Made by a program: the position numbers and the translations under genes | The notes under the pieces: generated by a model | Told to the model about the DNA's origin: nothing | Seen by the model: the letters and a program-made list of their open reading frames with translations, nothing else | Database searches by the model: none | Shown here: positions 49,287-58,535 of the stretch, piece after piece | How the letters are laid out: each line of letters begins with the position of its first letter | Numbering within the stretch: position 1 is the stretch's first letter | Origin: Mesorhizobium ventifaucium | Lineage (GTDB): Bacteria; Pseudomonadota; Alphaproteobacteria; Rhizobiales; Rhizobiaceae | Length of the DNA: 64,000 nt | Direction: 5' to 3' | NCBI RefSeq assembly: GCF_935822925.1 | Contig: NZ_CAKXZS010000008.1 | Coordinates: forward strand, 141,315 to 205,314

Positions 49287-49961
49287 ATGGTCGCCAAGGA
49301 GCCTATGGTTGCCAGGGATTTGGGTTCCCGCATTCGCCGCCGGGGTTTGATGCTCGTGCTGTCGTCGCCGTCCGGCGCCGGCAAGTCGACGATCGCGCGC
49401 AATCTTCTGGAGAGCGATTCCAGTCTCGAACTGTCGGTCTCCGTCACCACGCGGCCGCGCCGCGGCAGCGAGATCGAGGGCGTCCACTATCATTTCCGCA
49501 CCATGCGTGAGTTCGAGCGGCTGCGCGATTCGGACGAACTGCTTGAATGGGCCGAAGTGCATGGCAATTGCTATGCCACGCCGCGTGAGCCGGCCGAACT
49601 GGCGCTGGCACAGGGCCGCGACATGTTGTTCGACATCGACTGGCAGGGCGCCCAGCAGCTCAAGGAGAAGATGCGCGCCGACATCGTCTCGATCTTCATC
49701 CTGCCGCCCTCGATGAAAGAGTTGAAGGCTCGGCTGAAGCGCCGCGCCGAGGACCAGGAATCGGTGATCGAGACGCGTCTGAAGAACGCTCGCAACGAAA
49801 TCGAGCACTGGACGGAATATGATTTCGTCATCATCAACGACGATCTCGACCGTGCCTTCGCCGAGGTACGCGGCATAGTCATCGCCGAGCGGCTCAGACG
49901 CGACCGCCGGCCCGGCCTGTTCGATTTCGTCTCGGGGCTGCTCGACGAGAAGACGGATTAG
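49287..49961 (+). CDS. gmk: Guanylate kinase
   Basis: A 224-residue enzyme that makes GDP from GMP and ATP. P-loop [10 protein letters not shown] near residue 26; [21 protein letters not shown] for GMP binding; [10 protein letters not shown]. The first ATG (49287) has ggag eight bases before; ATG 49305 with aaggag three bases before is an alternative that would lose six residues. It ends the operon; a palindromic repeat element fills the gap to the convergent rsmA. Confidence 0.96.
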   Translation: MVAKEPMVARDLGSRIRRRGLMLVLSSPSGAGKSTIARNLLESDSSLELSVSVTTRPRRGSEIEGVHYHFRTMREFERLRDSDELLEWAEVHGNCYATPREPAELALAQGRDMLFDIDWQGAQQLKEKMRADIVSIFILPPSMKELKARLKRRAEDQESVIETRLKNARNEIEHWTEYDFVIINDDLDRAFAEVRGIVIAERLRRDRRPGLFDFVSGLLDEKTD

Positions 49962-49970
49962 GGCGACCTT

Positions 49971-50160
49971 TCCTTCTCCCCTTTGTGGGAGAAGGTGGCC
50001 GCGCCCACGGGTCTTGTTTCCGGCAAGCCCGAGGACAGGCTCCGCTCGGTCGGATGAAGGGCTGCTCCAGCTTGGCGCCGACAGTACTCCGTCAAGCACC
50101 CTTCATCTCATCCGCCTCGGCGCTGTCGCGCCGATCCACCTTTCCCACAAGCGGAAGAGA
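49971..50160. repeat. MITE-like palindromic element between gmk and rsmA
   Basis: The left end is a hairpin (ccttctccc at 49972-49980, gggagaagg at 49987-49995). The right end (50137-50159, ccacctttcccacaagcgga and on) is an inverted, slightly diverged copy of the same sequence. The inside holds gtcggatgaagggctgctcc, which I know from dispersed rhizobial repeats. The unit is about 190 bp with inverted ends and no coding capacity, as expected for a non-autonomous mobile repeat. Confidence 0.65.
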
Positions 50161-50172
50161 CGACCTACGCAG

Positions 50173-51012
50173 TTACACTGCGTTGGTCAGTCGCACAAAT
50201 TCCTCGACGTCAAGCGTTTCGGCGCGGCGGGTCGGATCGATGCCGGCGCGGCTGAGCAGGGCTTCGCCGCCGAGGCTCTTGACGCTCTGCCGCAGCATTT
50301 TGCGGCGCTGGCCGAAGGCCGCTTCGGTAACGCGGCCGAGCTTCTTGACTTCGGCGGGCAGGGGATTTGCCCGCGGCACCAGATGCACCACCGACGACAC
50401 CACCTTGGGCGGCGGCGTGAAGGCTTGCGGCGACACGTCGAAAGCGATTTTTGCCTCCGTCCGCCAGCCTGCCAGCACGCCCAGCCGGCCATAGGCATCG
50501 CTGCCGGGGCGGGCGACGATGCGCTCGGCCACCTCGCGCTGGAACATAAGCGTCATCGATGCGTAAAAGGGCGGCCACTCGGCGACGGTGAGCCAGCGTA
50601 TCAAAAGTTCGGTGCCGATATTGTAGGGCAGGTTGGCGACGATCCTCACAGATCCATTGCCCCCATGTGCGCCTTCGGCAAGCGCTGCAAAATCCGTCTT
50701 CAGCGCATCGCCGGCAATGATTTCCAAACGACCCGGATAGTGGTCTGACACCTCCGCGAGCGCTGCCAGGCACCGCTCGTCGCGCTCGATGGCGATGACC
50801 CGGCCAGCGCCGTGGGACAGCAGCGCCCGGGTCAGGCCACCGGGACCCGGACCGACCTCGATCACCGTGGCGCCCGTCAGGTCGCCGGCGGCGCGCGCGA
50901 TCTTGCCGGTAAGGTTGAGGTCGAGCAGGAAATTCTGGCCGAGCGCCTTTTTTGCCTGCAACCCGTGGCGTTCGATCACCGCGCGCAACGGCGGCAGCCC
51001 GTCGATGCTCAT
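50173..51012 (-). CDS. rsmA: 16S rRNA dimethyladenosine transferase
   Basis: A 279-residue SAM-dependent methyltransferase (KsgA) that dimethylates two adjacent adenines of 16S rRNA helix 45. [11 protein letters not shown] starts the fold; the SAM loop [10 protein letters not shown] is at 52-61; the target-base motif is [17 protein letters not shown] in the C-domain is also diagnostic. ATG 51012 is chosen over the open frame beyond. It is the last gene of the lptF-lptG-lptD-surA-pdxA-rsmA line, 22 bp after pdxA. Confidence 0.96.
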   Translation of the reverse strand: MSIDGLPPLRAVIERHGLQAKKALGQNFLLDLNLTGKIARAAGDLTGATVIEVGPGPGGLTRALLSHGAGRVIAIERDERCLAALAEVSDHYPGRLEIIAGDALKTDFAALAEGAHGGNGSVRIVANLPYNIGTELLIRWLTVAEWPPFYASMTLMFQREVAERIVARPGSDAYGRLGVLAGWRTEAKIAFDVSPQAFTPPPKVVSSVVHLVPRANPLPAEVKKLGRVTEAAFGQRRKMLRQSVKSLGGEALLSRAGIDPTRRAETLDVEEFVRLTNAV

Positions 51013-51034
51013 GCGACCGCTCTCATGCAAAGGC

Positions 51035-52039
51035 TCATGCGGCGGCAGCCTTCGTCCCGACGTCGGCAAGCCTGCGGGCGAGCCTGAGCGCCGCGATCAG
51101 GCTGTCGGTACGGGCGATGCCTTTGCCAGCGATATCGAAGGCGGTGCCGTGATCCGGTGAGGTGCGGATGAAGGGTAGGCCGAGCGTAACGTTGACCGCC
51201 TCGTCGAACGCCAGCGCCTTGGCCGGGATCAGCGCCTGGTCATGATACATGCACAGCGCCACATCGTAGCCGGCTCGGGCGCGGGCATGGAACAGCGTGT
51301 CGGCCGGCAACGGCCCGAAAGCGTCGATGCCCTCCGCCCTCAGCCTTTCGACCGCCGGGCGGATTATGCGCTCGTCCTCGGCGCCCATCGCGCCGCCTTC
51401 GCCGGCATGCGGATTGAGGCCGGCAACGGCAAGCCGCGGCTTGGCAATGCCGAAGCGATGTTCGAGGTCGGCGGCGGTGATGCGGGCAGTCGCGACGATC
51501 AAGTCCGTCGTCAGCGCTCTCGGCACCTCGCGCAGCGCAATATGGATGGTGACCGGAACCGTGCGCAACTCGGGACCGGCAAGCATCATCACCGGCATTG
51601 CTTGTGCGCCGGTGTGGACGGTGTGGCCGGGAAAACGGAAGCCGGCATCGTAAAGCGGCTTCTTGGCGATCGGGCACGTGACGACTGCCGCTGCGCGGCC
51701 ACCAAGGCAGTCGTCAACGGCGCGGTCGATGGCCTCGATGATGCCAGCGGCGTTGGCTGGGTCCGGCCGGCCGGGGCCGTCGACGAAGCGGGTGGCAAGC
51801 GGCACGACGGGCAGGGCGCGCTCAAAGACGCGCTTCGCTTCGGCTGGCACTGTCTCCGTGATTGGCACATCGGCGCCGAGCAGGCGCGCCCGTGCGGCAA
51901 TCAACGCCGGATCGGCTATAAGATAGAAGGGCGGCACGCCGGCGCTGTCGCGCGCCTGCCAGGCGGCAACCGCGATTTCCGGCCCAACGCCGGATGGATC
52001 ACCGGCGCTCAGCGCCAGCGCTGCCTCTGGCGACTTCAG
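51035..52039 (-). CDS. pdxA: 4-hydroxythreonine-4-phosphate dehydrogenase (CTG start)
   Basis: A 334-residue NAD-dependent metalloenzyme of pyridoxal phosphate synthesis. [21 protein letters not shown] begins the fold, PGHTVHTGA and [12 protein letters not shown] carry metal-binding His, and [16 protein letters not shown] closes it. No ATG, GTG or TTG exists in frame between the surA 3' end and the conserved start. The only candidate is CTG at 52039, overlapping the surA stop as CTGA, where relatives commonly use ATGA. A start codon changed from ATG to CTG is the simplest reading; longer read-through from surA's frame is less likely. If CTG is inefficient, PdxA output would be low and depend on surA coupling. 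Confidence 0.88.
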   Translation of the reverse strand: MKSPEAALALSAGDPSGVGPEIAVAAWQARDSAGVPPFYLIADPALIAARARLLGADVPITETVPAEAKRVFERALPVVPLATRFVDGPGRPDPANAAGIIEAIDRAVDDCLGGRAAAVVTCPIAKKPLYDAGFRFPGHTVHTGAQAMPVMMLAGPELRTVPVTIHIALREVPRALTTDLIVATARITAADLEHRFGIAKPRLAVAGLNPHAGEGGAMGAEDERIIRPAVERLRAEGIDAFGPLPADTLFHARARAGYDVALCMYHDQALIPAKALAFDEAVNVTLGLPFIRTSPDHGTAFDIAGKGIARTDSLIAALRLARRLADVGTKAAAA

Positions 52040-52959
52040 CGCTCGACGATGCGGGCTTTCTTCCGCAACTCCTCGATATATTTCGTGGAGAGCTCGTCGG
52101 CGTCCTTGCCGCTCGAGCCCTCGCTCTGGAACACCATCTGGGCGGCCTTGTCGTCGGACACTTCGCGCGACGAGCAGATGCCGATGAACTCGACGCCTCG
52201 GTCTGTTTCGCGCGTGGGGGTGGCGCCGCCGACCTTGGTGGCCTTGATCTGATCGGCCCAGTCCGGCGGCAATTGCGGTGCCAGTATCCGGCCGAGATCG
52301 CGAACGGTGACATCGATAAGGCCCTTGGCAAATTCGCGCGAGGTGTTGCAGCCGTTGAACCGGGCGCGCATGGCGTCGGCCTCGCGCTTGCGCTTGGACA
52401 GCGTCACGCTGCGCTCGGCCGCCGGCACGACGAAAATGACCTGCTGCAGCATGTACTCCATGGCGGTCGGCTTGGTGCCGCCATTGTCGAGCATGCGCCT
52501 GACCACGTCCTGCTCGCTCAACGCGCCGCCGCTCTCTGAGCGACGGCGCGCGGTAAGCGCCTGGTTCCAGGCCATCTGGGAGCGGATGAACTCCTTGAAA
52601 TGCTCCTTGCCGACGCCGGCCTGCGCCATGACACCATCGAGTTGCTTGAGCTGCATCTTGTTGGTCGTGGCAAAGCGCTGATAGGCGGCCTCGACCTGGG
52701 CGTCGCTGATACGAATGCCGAGACGCTTGGCTTCGGCGACGCGCAGCGTCTGGCCGATCATTTCCTCGGCGGCATTGCCCTTCTTGCGCTGCAGGCGCAG
52801 GAAGGCAGCCCGATGCTGGATGTCGCCAGTGGTGATCGGTACGTTGTTGACGACGTATTTGATCTGGCTGGCGAAAGCCGGCGGCGTCATCATGGTGATC
52901 GAGGCTGAGGTCGCCGCCACCAGCAGCGCGAACCCTGCCGAAAAGAGGTATTTCCTCAT
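52036..52959 (-). CDS. surA: SurA-type peptidyl-prolyl isomerase/chaperone
   Basis: A 307-residue periplasmic protein with signal peptide (residues 1-30, ending AFA). The SurA N-terminal helical domain ([21 protein letters not shown]) is followed by a degenerate parvulin-like PPIase region ([16 protein letters not shown]). It assists outer-membrane protein folding, such as of LptD encoded next to it. The alphaproteobacterial form is shorter than E. coli SurA (one PPIase domain). It overlaps pdxA by 4 bp; 212 bp of non-coding DNA separate it from lptD. Confidence 0.9.
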   Translation of the reverse strand: MRKYLFSAGFALLVAATSASITMMTPPAFASQIKYVVNNVPITTGDIQHRAAFLRLQRKKGNAAEEMIGQTLRVAEAKRLGIRISDAQVEAAYQRFATTNKMQLKQLDGVMAQAGVGKEHFKEFIRSQMAWNQALTARRRSESGGALSEQDVVRRMLDNGGTKPTAMEYMLQQVIFVVPAAERSVTLSKRKREADAMRARFNGCNTSREFAKGLIDVTVRDLGRILAPQLPPDWADQIKATKVGGATPTRETDRGVEFIGICSSREVSDDKAAQMVFQSEGSSGKDADELSTKYIEELRKKARIVER

Positions 52960-53171
52960 CGAAGCATCCCAATCCTATCTCGGTTCCGGCCCAATTTTAT
53001 CGCATTCTGAGGGAACTGGAACCCGTGCCTGCCCTATGCGGCGAAACGATGTCGATAGCCGCATAGGGCATCCACTTTGACGCACGAAGTACGCTCAAAC
53101 ACTTTGAATTTTTCGGGCCGGTGCGTTGGCCGGCCGCCCGTTCCGCCCGTCCGTTATTGGCCAGTCATCTG

Positions 53172-55589
53172 CTACTGGACAGTGTTGATGGAGCTTTGTG
53201 TCGAGCCGAAATCGCCGAGCGTGCGGAACGACAGGTTGAAACCGATGTTCTGCGACACTTCCTTGGTGCTCAGGTCGCGGGATTCCGAGAACGTCATCAA
53301 GTAGGTGAAGCATGAATCGCTATAGGCAAAGCCCACCCCGTCCTTGACCAGGACGCTTTGCTCGAGATCGTAGGTGCCGGTACCGAAGACACGCCAGTTC
53401 TCGGCAAGTTGCGCCGAGGCGCCGAGCGTGACCTCGTGACGATCGGTCGTAAAGCCATAGAGCGGCTGAGCCTGGATGAAGGCGTATTTGGCGCTGAACG
53501 AAATCGGCAGGCCGGAATAGGCTGCCTTCACCTCGGCGCGGCGAACCTCGAAGCTCTGCTCGTCGAAGCGGCCGCTGACCGAGCCGGAAAGCCCGCTGGG
53601 GCTGTTGAAGCCGACAAGGCCGACATAATCGGAGGTCGCGTTCTCAAGGCCCGAATCGGCGCCGACGTTGACCAGGTCCGGCGCGGCGAAGGAATTCTGG
53701 CCGTCAAGCTGGTAGGATTGGCCGAACAGCGCGTTGGTGCTCCAGCCACTGTCATAGGCGCCGGAATAGCGCAGCCCGACATTGGCGCGGGTGCCGCCTT
53801 CCAAGCGGTCGTAACCGGAGAATTTGTCGCGCTCGAACAATGTCGTGGCATCAAAGACGAAGCTCTGCGCGTCCTCGTTGGGAACAGCGAGGCCGCCGAC
53901 ATATTGCTCGTTCGGACGCACGAACACCTGCGCCATCGGCTCAAAGATGTGGCTGGAACTGGTCGACGAGAACAGCACCGGCCAACGCATTTCCAGCCCG
54001 GCGGTCGCCATGAAGCGGGCGAGCGACGATCGCATATCGTCGTCGACGCCGAGGTTAGACGCCATCTGATTGATGGCATTGAGCGATCCCGAAGAGGCAT
54101 TGAGATAGCCTGCGTCGCCGCGCAGCGCCAGCAGCGGCGTCAGCAGCAGCCCACCATCGGTGGTGAAGGTGCGCTTCCATTCCGCTTCGGCGGTGAGACG
54201 GCCCGACTGGCCCTCGATGCCGCGGACTCTGTTGACGGACGCATTGTTGTTCGGATCGGCAAGGACCGTATCCAGCCTGTCGCGGCTGATGGCCTGCGCG
54301 TTGACATTGAACGACAACTGCCCGCCGCCCACCGGCATGTCGGGGATGTAGGCGTAGTCGAGCGAGGGCAGCACCCAGGGCTGCTTGCCGGCGACTGCGG
54401 TCGGATCGTCAGGGAGTGTCTTTTCCTGGACCTCGAAGCGCATGGCGCGCACGTCGAAATAGTTGCGGCCGTTGAGGCCGGTCAGGTAGATCGAGGAGCG
54501 ATGCACGCTATCGTTGAAGTCCTCGATGGCGTAGGTGCGTGAGAAGTTCTTGTCGGTCTGCAACAGGACGTCCCAGCCGAAGTCCCAGCGCGGATTGATA
54601 GCGAACTGACCCTTGGTGCCCATCATGGCGCGAAACTTGTTCGGGTCGCCTGCCGCACCCGAATCGACATTGTGCCCGTCGCTGTCGATGAACTCGTCGG
54701 GATCCTCTTGCCGGATGCCGGCGATCTTCAGGCTGTACTGGCCGTTGTTGAATCGCTGGCGCCACTCGGCTTCGCCGAGGAAGCCCTGCTTGGTATAGCC
54801 GCTGCCGGTGACGGTGAGGTCGTAGGTTGGTGAGAGCGCGAAATAATAGGGGACTTTGACGCCGACGCCGAGGTCGCTCTCGTAGGCGATGCCGGGGATC
54901 AGGAAGCCGCTCTTGCGCTTGACGGTCGGGTCGGCAATCTCGAAGGCCGGCAGATAGGCGAGCGGAAAGCCGAAGAACTCGAAATTCGAATTCTCGAAGC
55001 GAACCGTCTTCTTTTCGCCGTTCCAGATGATCTTTCTGGCCTTGATGCGCCAGGTAGGCGCTTTGTCCGGTTTGTCCTCGCACGGCTCGCAGGCCGTGTA
55101 GACGCCGTTGTGGAACGTCGTCAGCACGCCGCCCATGCGTTCCGCGCTTTCGGCGGCGAAATAGGCCTTGTCGACGGTTTCGACACGCAGCGCGTTGACG
55201 AAGCCGTCGGCGAAATCGTCGGTGATGTCGACATGCTGCGAATAGATCTTGGTGCCGTCGCTGTTGATGACCTCGACATTGCCGCTGGCGACGAGCCGCT
55301 TGGTGTTGCGATTGTATTCCACCCGCTGGGCGACGAGGCGGTTGCCGCCATAATCGATCTGCACGCCGCCGACGGCCGTTACGGTCTGGTTGTCATTGTC
55401 ATAGACCAGCGTATCTGCCGCCAGCAGCATTTGCGAGCCGGCGGGAACGTCGGCTGCCATGTCGCTGATATCCTGGGCAAAAGCCGGGATATTCGGAACG
55501 ACGCAAGCGAGCAGGCATGCCAAGGCGCTCGCCCCATAGAGGCGCGCCGAATCGGCCTGCCTATGGCTGCGCAAAACCGCCCCCCTCAC
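53172..55589 (-). CDS. lptD: LPS-assembly outer-membrane protein LptD
   Basis: An 805-residue protein that forms the outer-membrane beta-barrel inserting lipopolysaccharide. The signal peptide (residues 14-39, ending AFA) is followed by the OstA-type N-domain (LAADTLVYDNDNQTVTAVGGVQIDYGGNRLVA) and the barrel, with repeated amphipathic strands ending in aromatic residues. It starts at GTG 55589, sharing one base with the lptG stop (TAGTG) and with aaggaag upstream. Cys pairs in the N-domain and near the end may form the disulfides needed for function. It lies between lptG and surA. Confidence 0.94.
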   Translation of the reverse strand: MRGAVLRSHRQADSARLYGASALACLLACVVPNIPAFAQDISDMAADVPAGSQMLLAADTLVYDNDNQTVTAVGGVQIDYGGNRLVAQRVEYNRNTKRLVASGNVEVINSDGTKIYSQHVDITDDFADGFVNALRVETVDKAYFAAESAERMGGVLTTFHNGVYTACEPCEDKPDKAPTWRIKARKIIWNGEKKTVRFENSNFEFFGFPLAYLPAFEIADPTVKRKSGFLIPGIAYESDLGVGVKVPYYFALSPTYDLTVTGSGYTKQGFLGEAEWRQRFNNGQYSLKIAGIRQEDPDEFIDSDGHNVDSGAAGDPNKFRAMMGTKGQFAINPRWDFGWDVLLQTDKNFSRTYAIEDFNDSVHRSSIYLTGLNGRNYFDVRAMRFEVQEKTLPDDPTAVAGKQPWVLPSLDYAYIPDMPVGGGQLSFNVNAQAISRDRLDTVLADPNNNASVNRVRGIEGQSGRLTAEAEWKRTFTTDGGLLLTPLLALRGDAGYLNASSGSLNAINQMASNLGVDDDMRSSLARFMATAGLEMRWPVLFSSTSSSHIFEPMAQVFVRPNEQYVGGLAVPNEDAQSFVFDATTLFERDKFSGYDRLEGGTRANVGLRYSGAYDSGWSTNALFGQSYQLDGQNSFAAPDLVNVGADSGLENATSDYVGLVGFNSPSGLSGSVSGRFDEQSFEVRRAEVKAAYSGLPISFSAKYAFIQAQPLYGFTTDRHEVTLGASAQLAENWRVFGTGTYDLEQSVLVKDGVGFAYSDSCFTYLMTFSESRDLSTKEVSQNIGFNLSFRTLGDFGSTQSSINTVQ

Positions 55590-56671
55590 TAGCCGTCTTC
55601 CTTGTACAGCAAGAAAGTCACCCCGAAGAACATAGCCACGACAACCGGAACCCATGCAGCCACGACTGTGGGTACGAATCCCGCCACGCCGAATGCCTTG
55701 ACCAGCACTGTCACGACATAAAGCAGAAACCCGGCCAGGACGCCACCCAGAATCATCGTCGCGGATTGTCCCATCCTCGCAAATCGCATCGACACCGTTG
55801 CGGCGATCAAAGTCATGGCGACGAGAAGGAACGGCAGCGCTACCAGTGAATCGAACTGCATTGCAAAGGCATTTGCCTTGAGGCCGAAGGAGCGGGCAAC
55901 CTCGATCTTGCCGGGCAGATCGTAGAAAGGGATGGTTTCCGGGCGCGCCAGCCGCTCTTGCACGAACTCGGGCTTGAGATCGGTCGGTATGCGGTCGGTT
56001 GCCACCGATTGGATGTTGCCGTCCCGGAACACCTTGACGTCCTGCAGTTCCCAGTAGCCATCCCGCAAATAGGCGTGCGCTGCGTCCTTGCGTTCGACGA
56101 TGTCGCCTTGCGCGTTGAGGACGAAGAAGGCGGCGTCGGCCATCTCCAGGCCCTGATTGAGAATGGCGCGCGCGCCGATGATGGTATCGCCGGAACTGGT
56201 TTTCTGCCGGATCCAGGGCTCGGCGTCAGCCGAGACGGTGTTCGACTTGCCGGAGCGGAGCTGGGTTTCGATTTTTTCGGACCAGGAAAACGCATACGCG
56301 GCGATCGGATTGATGACGCCGACCGACAACACCCCGAACAGAAGCGCCCCGGTGCAGCACGGCAGCAGGAATTGCCATGCGGATACGCCGGCGGAACGCG
56401 CGATGACCAGTTCATACCTGCGATTGAGCGAGACCAGCGTCGCCATCGCCGAGAACAGGCCGACGAACGGCACCGTCTGCAGCATGATCATCGGCATTCG
56501 CAACCCTGAAATGGCAAACGCCGTGCCGTAGGTAAAACCCGGCAAGCCGGTCGTGCGGCCGGAAAGCTCGGTGAAGTCGATCAGGAACACAAGCGCCAGG
56601 AGGCCGATGAAGAACCAGATGGTGATCGTCACGTAGCGGAAGAAGAAGTATCTGCCCAGAGTCCAGCCCAT
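55589..56671 (-). CDS. lptG: LPS export ABC permease LptG
   Basis: A 360-residue inner-membrane permease with six helices in a YjgP/YjgQ fold and a periplasmic beta-jellyroll domain (about 145-260). With LptF and ATPase LptB it lifts LPS out of the membrane. MGWTLGRYFFFRYVTITIWFF is the family start. Its start lies in a 17-bp tandem repeat that repeats atgggctgga three times; only the last ATG opens the long frame. It shares one base with lptD's GTG. Confidence 0.95.
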   Translation of the reverse strand: MGWTLGRYFFFRYVTITIWFFIGLLALVFLIDFTELSGRTTGLPGFTYGTAFAISGLRMPMIMLQTVPFVGLFSAMATLVSLNRRYELVIARSAGVSAWQFLLPCCTGALLFGVLSVGVINPIAAYAFSWSEKIETQLRSGKSNTVSADAEPWIRQKTSSGDTIIGARAILNQGLEMADAAFFVLNAQGDIVERKDAAHAYLRDGYWELQDVKVFRDGNIQSVATDRIPTDLKPEFVQERLARPETIPFYDLPGKIEVARSFGLKANAFAMQFDSLVALPFLLVAMTLIAATVSMRFARMGQSATMILGGVLAGFLLYVVTVLVKAFGVAGFVPTVVAAWVPVVVAMFFGVTFLLYKEDG

Positions 56672-56705
56672 TAGCGTGTCCAGCCCATTAGAGTATCCAG
56701 CCCAT
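56671..56705 (-). promoter_or_regulatory. 17-bp tandem repeat forming a relay of two mini-ORFs between lptF and lptG
   Basis: On the minus strand the lptF stop overlaps an ATG (TGATG) that opens MGWIL-stop (56705-56688). Its TAA overlaps another ATG (TAATG) that opens MGWTR-stop (56688-56671). That TAA in turn overlaps the lptG ATG (TAATG). The 17-bp unit is repeated two and a half times, so each duplication shifted frame yet kept a stop/start overlap. Ribosomes could pass by stepwise termination-reinitiation from lptF to lptG. Peptide function is not suggested. Confidence 0.85.
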
Positions 56706-57907
56706 CAGCCGGCCCCTTGGCCAGAAGCGCCGCGCCTGGCGAAGCGGAGCTTCAGGGCGCTCCAGCCGTCACCGAAGCGGCCGGCGAAATTCGTCATCCA
56801 GTCGGCCCAGGCGACCGGCAGCTCCATGGTCCGGTTGGAGACGATGAACCATGTCGCGACCGCGGACGCCACGATGGGAACGCCGTAGACCATATAGGCG
56901 TATTGCGGAATGTTGTCGGCATTCCCAGCGGCAAAGAAACCGAGCCAGCGCACGAAAAGAGCAATTGCGATAGACGTGATCAGCGGATGAATGCGCGCCT
57001 CGCGGTGGGAGCGCGCGTCTCCCGCGACCGCAAGCGCGATCAGCGCGAAAACGAGTGAATAGGACCATTCGGAAAAACGCTGGTGGACCTCGGCCAGGTA
57101 TTTGTTCGGTTTTTTCTGGAACATCTTGTCGTTCGGATTGGGATTGAGCAGGTACTGTGTCGTCCGGTCCTTCGGCAAGAGCAATACGTCCGATGAGGCC
57201 GACATGAAGGCCGACAGGTCGAAGGCATAGGAGGTGAACCGGATGACCGAAAGATCGCCGGCCAGCGTTTCGCGATGGATGACGCCGTCGTTCATCATCA
57301 GCACCCTTTCTTCGCCGCTTTCGATGATGGCGCCGCTCTTGGCGTAGTAGATGAGGTTGACGCCTTCTTCGCGTGAATCGGCGACAAAAATGCCGCCAAG
57401 GCGGTTGTCCGGAAGCCGCTCGCCGATCTGCAGGAACAGGCCGTCGTCGATCTTGCGGAAGGTGCCTTCCTGGATGATCAGCGACAGAAGATCGGCGCGC
57501 GACGACGCCACCAGTTCGCGGTTTTTCTGTCGTGCATAGGGATCGACGCCGTTGTCGACGGCGAACGAAAAAACACTGGCCGCCAGCGCCAGGAGCATGA
57601 TCGGCCTGACGATGGTCCAGCGCGAAGCGCCTGCGGCGTTCAAGACGGCAAGCTCAGAGTCGGAATTCATCGCGCTCAGTGTCTGCGCGACCGCGACCAC
57701 CAGGGCGAAGGGCACGACGATCGGGACGATCGACGGAATGATCAGCGCAGCGACCTCGAAGAAGGTCAGCGCCGACTGCCCGCTGTCGGTCACGAGATCG
57801 ATGCGGGCGAGCACCTGCGTCGTCCACACGATCGCCAGCGTCCAGATAAGCGCTGCGAGGAAGACCGCCAGCGCACGACGCATGATGTAGCGTTCAACGA
57901 CCTTCAT
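56705..57907 (-). CDS. lptF: LPS export ABC permease LptF
   Basis: A 400-residue partner of LptG with six membrane helices and a periplasmic domain. VERYIMRRALAVFLAALIWTLAIVW and the SELAVLNAAGASRWTIVRPIMLL coupling-helix region are family hallmarks. It heads the envelope operon; its promoter should lie in the 57908-58246 gap, transcribed leftwards. The stop overlaps the first mini-ORF ATG of the relay. Confidence 0.95.
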   Translation of the reverse strand: MKVVERYIMRRALAVFLAALIWTLAIVWTTQVLARIDLVTDSGQSALTFFEVAALIIPSIVPIVVPFALVVAVAQTLSAMNSDSELAVLNAAGASRWTIVRPIMLLALAASVFSFAVDNGVDPYARQKNRELVASSRADLLSLIIQEGTFRKIDDGLFLQIGERLPDNRLGGIFVADSREEGVNLIYYAKSGAIIESGEERVLMMNDGVIHRETLAGDLSVIRFTSYAFDLSAFMSASSDVLLLPKDRTTQYLLNPNPNDKMFQKKPNKYLAEVHQRFSEWSYSLVFALIALAVAGDARSHREARIHPLITSIAIALFVRWLGFFAAGNADNIPQYAYMVYGVPIVASAVATWFIVSNRTMELPVAWADWMTNFAGRFGDGWSALKLRFARRGASGQGAG

Positions 57908-58246
57908 GAAGGCTTTTCTCGATTTTGCCGAACGGCATCATGCCCCCAGACAAGGTAGTCGCCCGGCGACGCCTGCACAACTGGTCCGTTGGCGGTTCGA
58001 TCTGGTTCCCGTCCCACATCGTTAGTTCCGGTGGGCCGGAGTGTCGGCGGCAATGGATAAGAAATGGCGAACATCAATGGTTAACAACAGGTTGCGGCAG
58101 TAAGCGGGGCCGTGCCGCGACGAATCGCCATCGATTCCATCTGCCATATGGGATCGGATTCCGGCAAAGTCTTGCCAAATGCCGGAAAACGACCAAATGT
58201 CGCGCCGATCACGGTCATGGCCGCCGCGGCTGCGACAGGCACAGGC
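57908..58246. other. Gap with the lptF promoter region
   Basis: No gene seen. The lptF operon (leftward) must be driven from here. Between 58015 and 58110 the DNA is AT-richer (gataagaaatggcgaacatc, ggttaacaacagg) and may hold promoter elements, but I cannot assign boxes with confidence. Confidence 0.4.
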
Positions 58247-58441
58247 ATGAAAGCAGAAGTAACAGAATTGCGCAGCCAAACCGGCCAGCAATCGATTTTT
58301 CCCGGTGCGATCGTGATCGGCGCCGGCGCGGCGGGGCTGGCCGCCCATGTGCTGAAAAAGGCGGGCGTGCCGACGCTTGTCCTGGAAAAGGAAAGCCGGG
58401 CGCAATCTCGTAGCAGATCGTCAGGCAGGGGCGATGATTGA
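58247..58441 (+). pseudogene. Truncated flavoprotein (N-terminal FAD-binding fragment)
   Basis: The plus-strand frame from ATG 58247 reads FPGAIVIGAGAAGLAAHVL, a dinucleotide-binding loop (GxGxxG), then GVPTLVLEKESR, with the Glu that binds the FAD ribose. It then runs into unrelated low-complexity sequence and stops at 58441. Only about 55 residues of what should be a 350-500-residue FAD-dependent oxidoreductase remain, so the gene was truncated, perhaps by deletion. It sits between lptF and pepA, which are usually closer in relatives by memory. Confidence 0.6.
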
Positions 58442-58535
58442 AATTGGGGGTGGTGCTTCCGATCGGAAACAGCCAAATATCTAGTTTCGTCAAGGCACTC
58501 TCCCGAAAACCCAACGCCCTTCCCGAAAGTAGGAC

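Noticed and set aside
58400..58500. Minus-strand peptide PCLTICYEI resembling the Cys motif of apolipoprotein N-acyltransferase/nitrilases
   Set aside because: Only about ten residues match and the rest of the frame is antisense to pepA; likely chance.
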